Positions 1 through 7,367 of a DNA stretch of 41,140 nucleotides are shown here, piece after piece; position 1 is the first letter of the stretch; the number at the start of each line of letters is the position of its first letter. The notes beneath the pieces were generated by a model. The model searched no databases. It was not told the DNA's origin and saw nothing but the letters and a program-made list of their open reading frames with translations. Both the position numbers and the translations under genes were made by a program. This stretch comes from Lachnospira sp. (GTDB taxonomy: Bacteria > Bacillota > Clostridia > Lachnospirales > Lachnospiraceae): positions 1-41,140 of the forward strand of contig JAGATQ010000024.1 in the NCBI GenBank assembly GCA_017621205.1. Reading direction: 5' to 3'.

Positions 1-2
1 AT

Positions 3-112
3 AGTTTGGCGAAGGATAAACTTTCACTCTGCAAGGCGAATTTTCGACGGCGTAGCGGTGGCTACGGCTAGAAAATGCAACGCAGCGGATGAAAGTTTAG
101 ACAAGTCAAACT
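3..112. repeat. Large imperfect palindrome (REP-like intergenic element)
   Basis: The two halves pair over roughly 110 nt. The outer arms share AGTTTG, the next arms are TAAACTTTCA (17-26) and TGAAAGTTTA (90-99), and the centre is CGTAGC/GCTACG around position 58. Between them are partly matching GC-rich stretches. It would form a long cruciform or RNA hairpin. No gene covers it. Function unknown; it could be an interspersed palindromic repeat or the edge of a larger unit continuing left of the window. Confidence 0.6.
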
Positions 113-266
113 GCAAGATACTTAGTTTATGATGTACTAGTACCAATTATACTGATAATTAACAATCCATGCAACTATAGTTTTCACGAATTTTCATGGG
201 ATTTTCTGGATTCCTTATAAAATTGTTCCAAAAAACATTGTACAACAAATTGGCAAGGGGAATAAA

Positions 267-374
267 ATGATGCTGACAGCTTTCCAAGCTTTATTTTATA
301 CGGCAACAGTCCTAAGAGAGACCTCCTTATGTGAAGCTCCTCCTAGGACTGCTGTTACACAACTGCAAATTTAA
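267..374 (+). CDS. Possible 35-residue small protein (weakly supported)
   Basis: A short plus-strand frame starts with ATG-ATG and ends with TAA after 35 residues. It is preceded by AAGGGGA about seven bases upstream, a good ribosome binding site. The product begins MMLTAFQALFYTATV, is mildly hydrophobic at the N-terminus and has one cysteine. It does not look like an AgrD precursor. Its 3' half overlaps the hairpin at 305-356, and its last few codons run against the remnant kinase 3' end. No family is recognised; chance occurrence is quite possible. Confidence 0.2.
   Translation: MMLTAFQALFYTATVLRETSLCEAPPRTAVTQLQI
305..356. terminator. Hairpin downstream of the two-component operon
   Basis: CAGTCCTA (307-314) pairs with TAGGACTG (344-351), and the adjoining AACAG/CTGTT extends the stem with a slight offset; the loop is about 29 nt. 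It lies past the end of the kinase gene on the minus strand, so it may end that transcript. There is no clear U-tract on either strand, so an intrinsic terminator is only a guess. Confidence 0.35.
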
Positions 375-386
375 AACAGTAAAAAT

Positions 387-533
387 ATCTGAATCGTATC
401 TTCCTGATTCTTCGTCGTAATGTGATACTCTTTGTTATACTTTTGAATAATATCTGGTAAAAACCATCTGAATTATATATTCCTGATTCTTCGTCGTTAT
501 ATGATACTCTCCGTTATATTTTTCAATAATATC
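387..533. repeat. 79-bp-period partial tandem duplication of the kinase 3' end
   Basis: Copy A (387-454) and copy B (466-533) are 68 nt each and match closely, sharing for example TTCCTGATTCTTCGTCGT. Read on the minus strand, copy B encodes the kinase C-terminus DIIEKYNGEYHITTKNQE. Copy A would encode DIIQKYNKEYHITTKNQE followed by DTIQIFLLF and a stop at 371-373. The period of 79 is not a multiple of three, so the gene now runs into copy A in another frame and stops at 435. Confidence 0.85.
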
Positions 534-1745
534 GTATACTTGCCGCAAACCAATGCCATGCTGCTCCTTTCCTGTTTTTGTTGACTGAACCTGTCCCTTT
601 TGATACTTTAGTTTCCCCTCCATTGGATTTCTTATCTCCAGATAAAAAAGACTTTCTGTCTTCTTGGCTGTCAGCGATATATAGTGCATTCCCTCAACCT
701 TCGCATTTCCCTCAACTGCATTATCAATCAGATTCGAAAAAAGAACACAGCCATCTACATAACTCATAAATTGAAATTCCGATAATGCCCCCTTGCATTG
801 CAAGGTAATCTCGTTCTCTTCCAATGCCGCCATCTTGGTGCTTAAAATCATATCTAACAATTCATTGCCGGTAGCTATCTTATAAACAGATTTAGATGTA
901 TCTGCTGTCAATGTCTTAAAATATTGCTCTGCCTTTCCATATTCTTCCCTTTCCAGCATCTCCTGTAACAACAGCATATGATTTTTCCAATCATGCCGAA
1001 ACCGGACTGTATCCTCCTGCTGTTTCCTGTACTTTTGAAAAAAAGAATATTCTGCCTCAAACTCCTTCTTGTAATTTTCTGAAAGCTGTCGGTAATATGT
1101 TGTCATTTTCCTATGTGCAATAGCATAGATGACTGCCACATTCAATATAATCATAAACCAAATCCAAGCCAGCTTATAAATAGAATCATGTGCCATACCT
1201 TCGAACCATTCAAGCCCTTGCACAATTAAGGGACTGAATATACAAAACAGTGTAAGTAATACACCTTCTCCAATGGTTAGTTGTATGGATTTCCCCTTTG
1301 CCACCTTAGTTTTGCTAAGCAATATTAAAATGGCAAACAATAAAATATCCCCTATATAATCTGCCGGTGTAAGCCCTTCCTCCCCGATTAAATATTTATC
1401 ACATCCCACTAATTTCCCAATCAAGATAAAGAACTGACAAAACTGTACATATACAAACATAGCCGGAATCTCCAGAAGCAATGTCTTTATTCGGTTTTTA
1501 TTGGTTAAAATTAACGTAACTAATGCATTATAGGCAAAAATAATTGCTGTTATAATCATGTCTTCCCCATCAAAAATAAGAAGACTTAACACATTTACCA
1601 AAACAAATATGCCTGAGGCTATCGCTAAATTGCGGGGCGTCACTCTCATATCACAGCCAAACAACAGGCTCATAATCATCCATATATTCAGCATGGAAAA
1701 CATATTTAGCAAAATTGATGCAATCTCTAACACAATGTCCATCAT
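435..1745 (-). CDS. AgrC-type sensor histidine kinase (GHKL), altered C-terminus
   Basis: This 436-residue membrane sensor kinase has an N-terminal half (1-210) with about six hydrophobic helices, as in peptide-sensing AgrC-like kinases. The cytoplasmic part carries the H-box RFRHDWKNH with the likely phosphorylated His251, the N-box LFSNLIDNAVEGN and the G-box HGIGLRQVYDIIEKY. It belongs to the HATPase_c_5 group that pairs with LytTR regulators. Its start overlaps the regulator stop by ATGA, so translation is coupled. No agrB or agrD is nearby, so the signal is unknown. The last ten residues (MVFTRYYSKV) result from reading into a duplicated copy of the 3' end in a shifted frame. The catalytic boxes are intact, so function is probably kept. 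Confidence 0.88.
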   Translation of the reverse strand: MMDIVLEIASILLNMFSMLNIWMIMSLLFGCDMRVTPRNLAIASGIFVLVNVLSLLIFDGEDMIITAIIFAYNALVTLILTNKNRIKTLLLEIPAMFVYVQFCQFFILIGKLVGCDKYLIGEEGLTPADYIGDILLFAILILLSKTKVAKGKSIQLTIGEGVLLTLFCIFSPLIVQGLEWFEGMAHDSIYKLAWIWFMIILNVAVIYAIAHRKMTTYYRQLSENYKKEFEAEYSFFQKYRKQQEDTVRFRHDWKNHMLLLQEMLEREEYGKAEQYFKTLTADTSKSVYKIATGNELLDMILSTKMAALEENEITLQCKGALSEFQFMSYVDGCVLFSNLIDNAVEGNAKVEGMHYISLTAKKTESLFYLEIRNPMEGKLKYQKGQVQSTKTGKEQHGIGLRQVYDIIEKYNGEYHITTKNQEYIIQMVFTRYYSKV

Positions 1746-2488
1746 ATTAAATTCTCTCCCAGAAAATGAAATAATTGCTGCCGGTACTGTGGCATACGTT
1801 TCTTTGTAATCGGAAGGCTAGAGCCCGATGATAGAATAATCCTTCCCATCTGTGTTCCCTTGTGATGATACAGGTTTACCAGATATTTGCGGTGAATCCG
1901 AAAAAAACCAAATATCTCCAACTGCTCCTCATATTTCTTCAAACTGTAGTCACTGATATAATGTCTGTCCTTCGTGTACAATACAGTGCATTTATCCTCT
2001 GCACTGATGTATATTATCTCCTGTAACGGCAGCAACATTTCACCATCCACCGTTTTTACCATTATCTTTTTCTTTTTTGCATGCTCCTTCTGTATATCTA
2101 CCAGTAAATTACGCATAGCCTCCTGCGATAATGGTTTTAACAAATAGCGAAATGCATTAACCGTATATCCCCTGATTGCATACTCAGCATAAGAGGTAAG
2201 AAAAACCAGGCACACATCCGAAGCCATCTGGCGAATCTTCTGTCCAAGCGTGATACCATCCATGACAGGCAATTCAATATCCAGTAGGATTAAATCGGGA
2301 AATGTTTCCTGTTCCTTTCGCAGCCCATTCAGACACTTAAGCAGCTCATCGGCTGATTGAAAAACCGTTACATTAAGGCAGTATTCATTCTTTAACCGTG
2401 AACAGATAGCAAGCATATTTTCAGCATGTTCTCTGATATCTTCACACATATAAATTGTAAATCGCTGCAATCGTTCTTCATGTATCAT
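1742..2488 (-). CDS. LytTR-family response regulator (AgrA-like)
   Basis: This 248-residue transcription regulator has an N-terminal receiver domain, with the acidic pocket near CED (15-17), phospho-acceptor Asp70 in PDLILLDIELPVMDG and the conserved lysine in LLKPLSQE. It is followed by a LytTR DNA-binding domain (about 145-245) with FFRIHRKYLVNLYH. The start has AGGAG eight bases upstream. It is the first gene of a two-gene operon with the overlapping sensor kinase. Such regulators usually bind paired 9-bp direct repeats; I found no convincing pair beside either flanking promoter, so the targets may lie outside the window or be unrecognised. Confidence 0.9.
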   Translation of the reverse strand: MIHEERLQRFTIYMCEDIREHAENMLAICSRLKNEYCLNVTVFQSADELLKCLNGLRKEQETFPDLILLDIELPVMDGITLGQKIRQMASDVCLVFLTSYAEYAIRGYTVNAFRYLLKPLSQEAMRNLLVDIQKEHAKKKKIMVKTVDGEMLLPLQEIIYISAEDKCTVLYTKDRHYISDYSLKKYEEQLEIFGFFRIHRKYLVNLYHHKGTQMGRIILSSGSSLPITKKRMPQYRQQLFHFLGENLI

Positions 2489-2582
2489 CCTTATGACTCC
2501 TAATTATTTTAATAATTTCCTACTATAAAATAATATACCAAATATCACATTCTTTTTCTATATCTTTCCCCTTACTAAAGCA

Positions 2583-2626
2583 AAAAAGACACCGCTTCAA
2601 AACCCATAATCTGAATTTAAAGCGGC
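2583..2626 (-). terminator. Intrinsic terminator of the BspA-like gene
   Basis: On the minus strand CCGCTTTAAA and TTTGAAGCGG form a stem with a short loop, followed by GTGTC and a run of six T. It sits just past the stop codon of the secreted protein gene. Confidence 0.75.
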
Positions 2627-2650
2627 AGTCTCCTCATGAAATCATAATAC

Positions 2651-3829
2651 CTATTTTTTAATTTTCATAGTCTTCTTTGCAAATCCCGTTTTGGAAGTAA
2701 GAAGCTTTTTATAATTCTTATATTTACTCTTTGGAACCTTGAAAACCGCCTTTTTGTTAATTCCCTTAAATGCATTTTTACCAAAGGAAGTTATGTTCTT
2801 CGATTTAATTGTAATTTTCTTTATTTTGCTTTTCTTATAAAATGCTTTGCTGCCAAACTTAACAACCTTGTAGCTCTGTCCATTAATCGTAACAGCCGAT
2901 GGTATGGAAACAGAGGACTTTGCCTTTACAACTCCCGTCACCATTACGGTTCCCGTTTTGTTAATTCCCGCTTTAACGACCTTGTACTTTACATTGTTGA
3001 CTGCATATGTAACACCCTTTTTCGCACCGGTATCAACAGCAGGGGGAATAACAGAAGCACCATTATCAATACCGGTTACATTGATATAGGCAAAGTATTC
3101 TATATCTTTATTAAATGCCACAGAACTCTTAGATTTCAAAGCTATCGTATACCACCCGTTTTGGTAAACCGAAAAGGAATTGGAGGCGTCTATATCGGTT
3201 GAATCATACGTTACACTGGTAGCCCTTCCCTCCTTCCATTTTGCTGAGTTAAGCTCTTGTGCAAATCTCTGGGTTACTGACACAGTCACCTTCTTATGGT
3301 CGTCGCTGACAACCTGCTCAATTTGAACACCCTTGCTCTCCGGCACTGCTCCTATCATAATCCTTGTTGAATGATTAGAAGAGCCACTATAATATAACTT
3401 ACTTCCACACTGGATATAATAGGTGCCTGCCTTCAAAAAAAAGTAGTCATCACCCGAGCAGGCATGTCCAATGTCATTATCCGTCAAAGGAACTGCCATC
3501 GTCTCATTCGCATATAATCTGAAATAGTCATCTGTGGCAAATGCCGACTCATTCACCGTCGACATCTTGATACGGACAAAGGAATCACTAGCCAAAGAAA
3601 ACATAGCATAACGGCACTGCTCTGTCACCCCGGTTTCCTTACTCAGGTTCCAGTCCAGGTTCCATGATAATTTTACAACTTGGTCAAAATTGGTCATATC
3701 ATCTACAACAGTCACAGGGAGCTGTTCAAAACTAACTGCTGCCTGTGTTTTTACCGGATGCATAATTACAGTACATAATAATACAAGCATCATTGTTATC
3801 AGGTATTTGAGTAATTTCATTTTCTTCAT
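2651..3829 (-). CDS. Secreted protein with BspA-type leucine-rich C-terminus
   Basis: This 392-residue protein has a clear signal peptide (MKKMKLLKYLITMMLVLLCTVIM then a likely cut after TQAA near residue 31). The middle (about 35-170) has features of a bacterial pre-peptidase-like beta domain (KAGTYYIQCGSKLYY). Residues about 270-392 resemble Lachnospiraceae LRR_5/BspA modules, with VKAKSSVSIPSAVTINGQSYKVVKFGSKAFY and then SFGKNAFKGINKKAVFKVPKSKYKNYKKLL. The C-terminus is very lysine-rich, with no LPxTG motif. It is probably exported and binds wall or host surface, but no activity can be assigned. The start has AGGAGAG upstream, and it is transcribed alone between a palindromic element and its own terminator. 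Confidence 0.75.
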   Translation of the reverse strand: MKKMKLLKYLITMMLVLLCTVIMHPVKTQAAVSFEQLPVTVVDDMTNFDQVVKLSWNLDWNLSKETGVTEQCRYAMFSLASDSFVRIKMSTVNESAFATDDYFRLYANETMAVPLTDNDIGHACSGDDYFFLKAGTYYIQCGSKLYYSGSSNHSTRIMIGAVPESKGVQIEQVVSDDHKKVTVSVTQRFAQELNSAKWKEGRATSVTYDSTDIDASNSFSVYQNGWYTIALKSKSSVAFNKDIEYFAYINVTGIDNGASVIPPAVDTGAKKGVTYAVNNVKYKVVKAGINKTGTVMVTGVVKAKSSVSIPSAVTINGQSYKVVKFGSKAFYKKSKIKKITIKSKNITSFGKNAFKGINKKAVFKVPKSKYKNYKKLLTSKTGFAKKTMKIKK

Positions 3830-3850
3830 ATCCTCTTCTCTCCTTTATTT

Positions 3851-4020
3851 AATAGATTTATTAGGTAATTGCGAAACTCATAATCATTGAGTGGATAGTC
3901 CTAATACTATATAAATTTACGCCTTTGTACTTTGCGTAGCAAAGACAACGAAGTAAATTTATATAGTATTAGGACGATAGACTTGATATAAATTTGTTTC
4001 GCAATTATCTAATAGATTTA
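3851..4020. repeat. 170-bp nested palindromic element
   Basis: The inner arms are a perfect 23-bp inverted repeat at 3898-3920 and 3953-3975. They flank a small hairpin CTTTGC-GTA-GCAAAG (3930-3944). The outer arms (about 3855-3876 and 3997-4018) share TAATTGCGAAA and TTTCGCAATTA. AATAGATTTA also occurs as a direct repeat at 3851-3860 and 4011-4020, which could be a target-site duplication. It contains no gene and looks like a MITE-like or REP-like element, inserted in the 417-bp gap between the BspA-like gene and aroE. Confidence 0.7.
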
Positions 4021-4200
4021 TACTACAAAACCAGAATAGCATATCCTTTGATTATTTTATCTTTTTTCCGATAAAAGACAGCAATTTCCCGACGAAGGAC
4101 AAAACCTAATAACAAAATTTCAAGCAAATGCAAAATCACTTAACATTTCTGCCAGTAAAAGGCATAAATATACGATTTTCCTGCAAAAGCAGTACGTTTA

Positions 4201-4209
4201 TGATATAAT
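4201..4209 (+). promoter_or_regulatory. Extended -10 promoter of aroE
   Basis: TGATATAAT is an extended -10 element (TG-N-TATAAT) 38 bases before the aroE start codon. The -35 region is poor, which is usual for extended -10 promoters. The rest of the 4021-4200 gap holds AT-rich sequence with a short CTGC...GCAG hairpin and nothing recognised. Confidence 0.6.
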
Positions 4210-4246
4210 GCTTTAGAATAGAAGAAATAAAGAAAAGAGGATTATC

Positions 4247-5116
4247 ATGAACGAATTAATCATTACCGGACATACTACACTAACTGCATTACTCGGAAGT
4301 CCAGTGGCACACAGTGTCTCCCCACTTATGCACAACGAGGCGTTCCGCCTGTTGGGACTTGACTATGCATATCTATGCTTTGATGTAACACCAGATAGAC
4401 TGAAATGTGTGACAGATGCCTTTCGGGTAATGAATGTGCGTGGCTTCAATCTTACTATGCCAGACAAGACAAAGATGTTTGAATTGGCAGATGAAATCTC
4501 TCCCTCTGCTGCTATGATTGGTGCAGTAAATACTGTCGTGCAGGAAAATGGGAAGCTCTATGCATACAACACAGACGGTATCGGCTATATGCAAGCAGTG
4601 AAGGATGCCGGATTTGATATAATTGGAAAACATATGGTGCTGTTAGGCTGCGGCGGTGCCGCTACCGCAATTGCAGTACAGGCAGCTCTGGATGGCGTAA
4701 AAAGGCTTACTATTGTGAACCGGCAGGGAGCTTCCTATCAGAAGGCATTAAAGCTTGCTGACACCATTGCCAAAAACACAAGCTGCCAGACAGATACCTG
4801 TCTGCTAGAGGATACCTCTGCGCTTAAACAAATCATTGCCACGGCACACATCCTAACCAACGCAACCTCTGTTGGAATGGCACCAATGGATTCTGTCAGT
4901 CCGCTTGCCGATGAAACATTACTGCATCCAGAGCTGATTGTATCCGATATTATCTACAACCCGCGAACCACCCTGTTAATGAAGCAGGCTAAGGCTATCG
5001 GTTGTCCCACCTTCAACGGACTATATATGCTGCTTTACCAGGGAGCGGAAGCGTTCCGGCTCTGGACGGGAAAGGCGATGCCGATTCCGCAAATCAAAGA
5101 AAAATATTTTTCTTAA
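4247..5116 (+). CDS. aroE: Shikimate dehydrogenase (NADP-dependent)
   Basis: AroE reduces 3-dehydroshikimate to shikimate with NADPH in the cytoplasm, a step of chorismate and aromatic amino acid synthesis. The 289-residue protein has the substrate-binding N-terminus LLGSPVAHSVSPLMHNEAF, the catalytic lysine in NLTMPDKTKM and GAVNTVV followed by YNTDGIGY. The Rossmann loop is GCGGAATA and the C-terminal motif is NGLYMLLYQGAEAFRLWTG. The length is normal. The start has AAGAGG upstream and its own extended -10 promoter. It is one of only two well-supported plus-strand genes here and is not linked to other aro genes. Its last 23 bases overlap the convergent membrane-protein gene. Confidence 0.96.
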   Translation: MNELIITGHTTLTALLGSPVAHSVSPLMHNEAFRLLGLDYAYLCFDVTPDRLKCVTDAFRVMNVRGFNLTMPDKTKMFELADEISPSAAMIGAVNTVVQENGKLYAYNTDGIGYMQAVKDAGFDIIGKHMVLLGCGGAATAIAVQAALDGVKRLTIVNRQGASYQKALKLADTIAKNTSCQTDTCLLEDTSALKQIIATAHILTNATSVGMAPMDSVSPLADETLLHPELIVSDIIYNPRTTLLMKQAKAIGCPTFNGLYMLLYQGAEAFRLWTGKAMPIPQIKEKYFS

Positions 5117-5777
5117 AGACCGGACAAAACAAAATGATATCAAAGAGATAGGTGGTTAGCAGGATATACGGTAGTATATCCCCCTGCTTTAGATTGGATA
5201 ACAGACATGCCAGCAGTGTACACACTGTCGTAAGCTGGCTATAGCGGTATCCCGAAACAATGGAAAAGCCCGTCCCCCCCTGTTCCCTATATCCTATCTG
5301 ATAGGCTCCCTCCTTAAGCAGCAACAACGTAGCAGCACATATGACAGGCACCTTCCCATAAAGCATACGATATCCTCTCATCCCCTCTGCCTGAAAAAAG
5401 CATGCAATAAACAGCATTCCCAGAAACACGAGAAACAGCCATGCAAAAAATAGTAGGAAGCCATCCTGTTTCATTCGAGCCCTCTCTTCCAATGATAGTT
5501 TACTATGCTTCCCCTCCTGTCCCTGTACTGTAATATTAAGATCTGTTTTCCCCGCATGCATTCTCTGTCTTACAGCCCATCCCATAAAATACGCACTACA
5601 CAGCACATCAAAAAAGAAAAAAATATTTCCAAAAAAGCAACCATACATAAATGCCAGCACAGTGATAAATGCCCAGCAAAGCAGACGGTTATCCAAAGCT
5701 CTTACTATTTTAACCTGACCACTTAAGTAATCCTGCCCAAGACGATATAATTCTTCCTCATTCTGACATAGCTTCAT
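5094..5777 (-). CDS. Hypothetical multi-pass membrane protein
   Basis: This 227-residue protein has about five hydrophobic segments (for example LLCWAFITVLAFMYGCFFGNIFFFF and GFLLFFAWLFLVFLGMLFIACFF). A charged stretch after the first pair contains QGQEGKHSKLSLEERARMKQDG. The N-terminus (MKLCQNEEELYRLGQDYL) is polar and acidic. I recognise no family. The start is supported by GGGGGAG nine bases upstream. The gene is alone and converges on aroE: the two stop codons overlap inside a perfect AAGAAAAATATTTTTCTT palindrome. Whether it is expressed cannot be told, but the reading frame has no sign of decay. Confidence 0.6.
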   Translation of the reverse strand: MKLCQNEEELYRLGQDYLSGQVKIVRALDNRLLCWAFITVLAFMYGCFFGNIFFFFDVLCSAYFMGWAVRQRMHAGKTDLNITVQGQEGKHSKLSLEERARMKQDGFLLFFAWLFLVFLGMLFIACFFQAEGMRGYRMLYGKVPVICAATLLLLKEGAYQIGYREQGGTGFSIVSGYRYSQLTTVCTLLACLLSNLKQGDILPYILLTTYLFDIILFCPVFKKNIFL

Positions 5778-5851
5778 TGCCGCTCCCCCTATTCGCTTAC
5801 TTTAATTGAAAATTAAAACAGTATACGCTTTTATTTCCAAATATAAAAAAT

Positions 5852-5879
5852 AAAAAGCACCTATCTAAAGATGCTTTTT
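5852..5879 (-). terminator. Terminator downstream of the zinc-ribbon protein gene
   Basis: AAAAAGCA (5852-5859) pairs with TGCTTTTT (5872-5879). On the minus strand it is followed by ATTTTTT. It can act in both directions, ending the zinc-ribbon gene transcript on the minus strand. Confidence 0.7.
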
Positions 5880-5932
5880 AAAGTATATGAAACCTGTCTT
5901 TCTTTTATGCATGTGTACATACCATTACACTA

Positions 5933-6487
5933 TTACCAACGCATACGGACAAATCTCGTCTTACATGCAGGGCAGACAATTGCGACCCGCCCTTTCTTTC
6001 CACGGTTGGGAATCCGTACCTTCTGGTTACAGCCGGGACAGTCAAACATATAATATTTCTTTTTCATTTCCTTTTCTTCTGCCCGCTCGAGCTTCGTCTC
6101 CTCATCCGGCACTACCTTATTCTTCAGCTCATTTAACTTCTCTTTTTTATCTACCTCTTGAAAGCTCTTGTACTTATCAGAGACGGCACCTCCAATACGG
6201 ATACCAATTCCTCTTAAGAAACGGAAAAAGCCTGCAAATATCTCATTCTCCTTGTCATGAAAACCAAATGGAGAAAAGCAGCGAAAGATACCGTATCCCA
6301 CTAACAGCAGACCAATAACCAACAGGCTTATTTTCTTGGTAAAGATGTCGATAATTAGAATCAAAAGACCCGTTATCCAAAGCAATCCACTTAAATCATC
6401 TTCGCCCCGCTTGTCTTTTGTCATCTTGTGCCACTGTTCCACAAAAAAGTCCACAATCATTTCTAATTTCTCAAAAACAATATTCAT
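5933..6487 (-). CDS. Membrane protein with C-terminal zinc ribbon
   Basis: This 184-residue protein has two adjacent hydrophobic helices (about 33-70), a charged linker rich in K and E (115-140), and a C-terminal zinc-ribbon with CPGC (150-153) and CPAC (172-175). The ribbon is bracketed by YYMFDCPGCNQKVRIPNRGKKGRVAIVCPAC, as in many small bacterial MJ0042-like zinc fingers. No enzymatic motif is seen. It lies 93 bp downstream of ylmH, with a possible extended -10 (TGTTATATT, 6523-6531) in between. It may therefore be read alone or with alaA-ylmH. Similar proteins are widespread in Lachnospiraceae and poorly characterised. Confidence 0.65.
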   Translation of the reverse strand: MNIVFEKLEMIVDFFVEQWHKMTKDKRGEDDLSGLLWITGLLILIIDIFTKKISLLVIGLLLVGYGIFRCFSPFGFHDKENEIFAGFFRFLRGIGIRIGGAVSDKYKSFQEVDKKEKLNELKNKVVPDEETKLERAEEKEMKKKYYMFDCPGCNQKVRIPNRGKKGRVAIVCPACKTRFVRMRW

Positions 6488-6522
6488 CCCGCCATCACCC
6501 TTTCCAAAGAATATCTCAGTTT

Positions 6523-6531
6523 AATATAACA
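6523..6531 (-). promoter_or_regulatory. Possible extended -10 for the zinc-ribbon gene
   Basis: On the minus strand TGTTATATT fits the TG-N-TATAAT pattern with one mismatch, 36 bases before the ATG of the zinc-ribbon gene. No good -35 is seen. Confidence 0.35.
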
Positions 6532-6580
6532 TAATTCATTGGATTCGTAAAGTTTGTGCCTTGCAAATATGAGGAAACCA

Positions 6581-7345
6581 CTAAGAATCATATCGCTTTA
6601 CAACAATTCTATACTTCCCCTTCTTCGTTTCATAAGCAATTCCAGTATAATAAAACCGCCCTTTTCCACGAACAGAAATCATTACAGGTTCCTTGAGCAG
6701 TCCGCTGTTGTTCTCATTAAGCCTCCCTGCTGTAAACACCTTGCGTTCCCTTATCAGCAACTGGCTTTCCTGCCGTGACAGCTTAAAGGTGGCGGCAACC
6801 ACTGCATCAAGACGAAGGGAAGCGGTTAATACCTCCATCTCTTTCCCCTCGGCTAGTGTAAGCTTCTCCGCTTGTTCTATCGGCACCGGTTCCACCCGGA
6901 CAATTGTATGGCGAATCTTTGTAAGCTCCTTTACAATATATTCCTCCATCTGTTCCATACAAAACAGATATACCTCTTTCTCCCGGACAAAAATATCTCC
7001 AACCATCTCCCGTTCCATGCCAAGATGCATGACTGCCCCTAACACATCACGATGTGTTAAATTATCTGCAAATTTCTTAGCCACAGGAATCATATGCAAA
7101 AAAGCAACCGGGGGAACAGCAGCATACCCAAACTGATGCTCATCTCCAAATATAGCAAGCTTTCGCTCACTGGCAGGAGAACCACCATATAACGCAACCT
7201 TTATAGGAAGTTCTTCTTCAATCTGTAGCAACAAGGATTGTTCTGATTCATTTAAAAAGCCTGTATAACAGTAGCGGTTTTCCATATAGGAACGGTTTGC
7301 AAGCTCACACATCCGCTTTTGAAATTGCTGCTCCTCCCGACCCAT
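6581..7345 (-). CDS. ylmH: YlmH/RqcP2-type S4-domain RNA-binding protein
   Basis: This 254-residue protein matches the YlmH family. It has an N-terminal region (1-170) with the conserved LYGGSPASERKLAIFGDEHQFGY and LTHRDVLGAVMHLGMEREMVGDI, then an S4 RNA-binding domain (about 178-240, LRLDAVVAATFKLSRQESQLLIRERKVFTAGRL). YlmH (RqcP2) binds stalled 50S-peptidyl-tRNA complexes and takes part in bacterial ribosome-associated quality control, where alanine is added to stalled chains; older work links it to cell division. The start has AAGGAGAGG upstream. It begins 22 bp after the alaA stop, so it should be co-transcribed with alaA under the alanine T-box. It is not near the usual ylmE-G/divIVA genes. 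Confidence 0.85.
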   Translation of the reverse strand: MGREEQQFQKRMCELANRSYMENRYCYTGFLNESEQSLLLQIEEELPIKVALYGGSPASERKLAIFGDEHQFGYAAVPPVAFLHMIPVAKKFADNLTHRDVLGAVMHLGMEREMVGDIFVREKEVYLFCMEQMEEYIVKELTKIRHTIVRVEPVPIEQAEKLTLAEGKEMEVLTASLRLDAVVAATFKLSRQESQLLIRERKVFTAGRLNENNSGLLKEPVMISVRGKGRFYYTGIAYETKKGKYRIVVKRYDS

Positions 7346-7367
7346 AATCTACCTCTCCTTATCCGTT

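Noticed and set aside
5887..6318. 143-residue plus-strand frame opposite the zinc-ribbon gene
   Set aside because: It has no ribosome binding site, the composition is proline/serine-rich as expected for antisense reading, and it lies wholly opposite a better supported gene.
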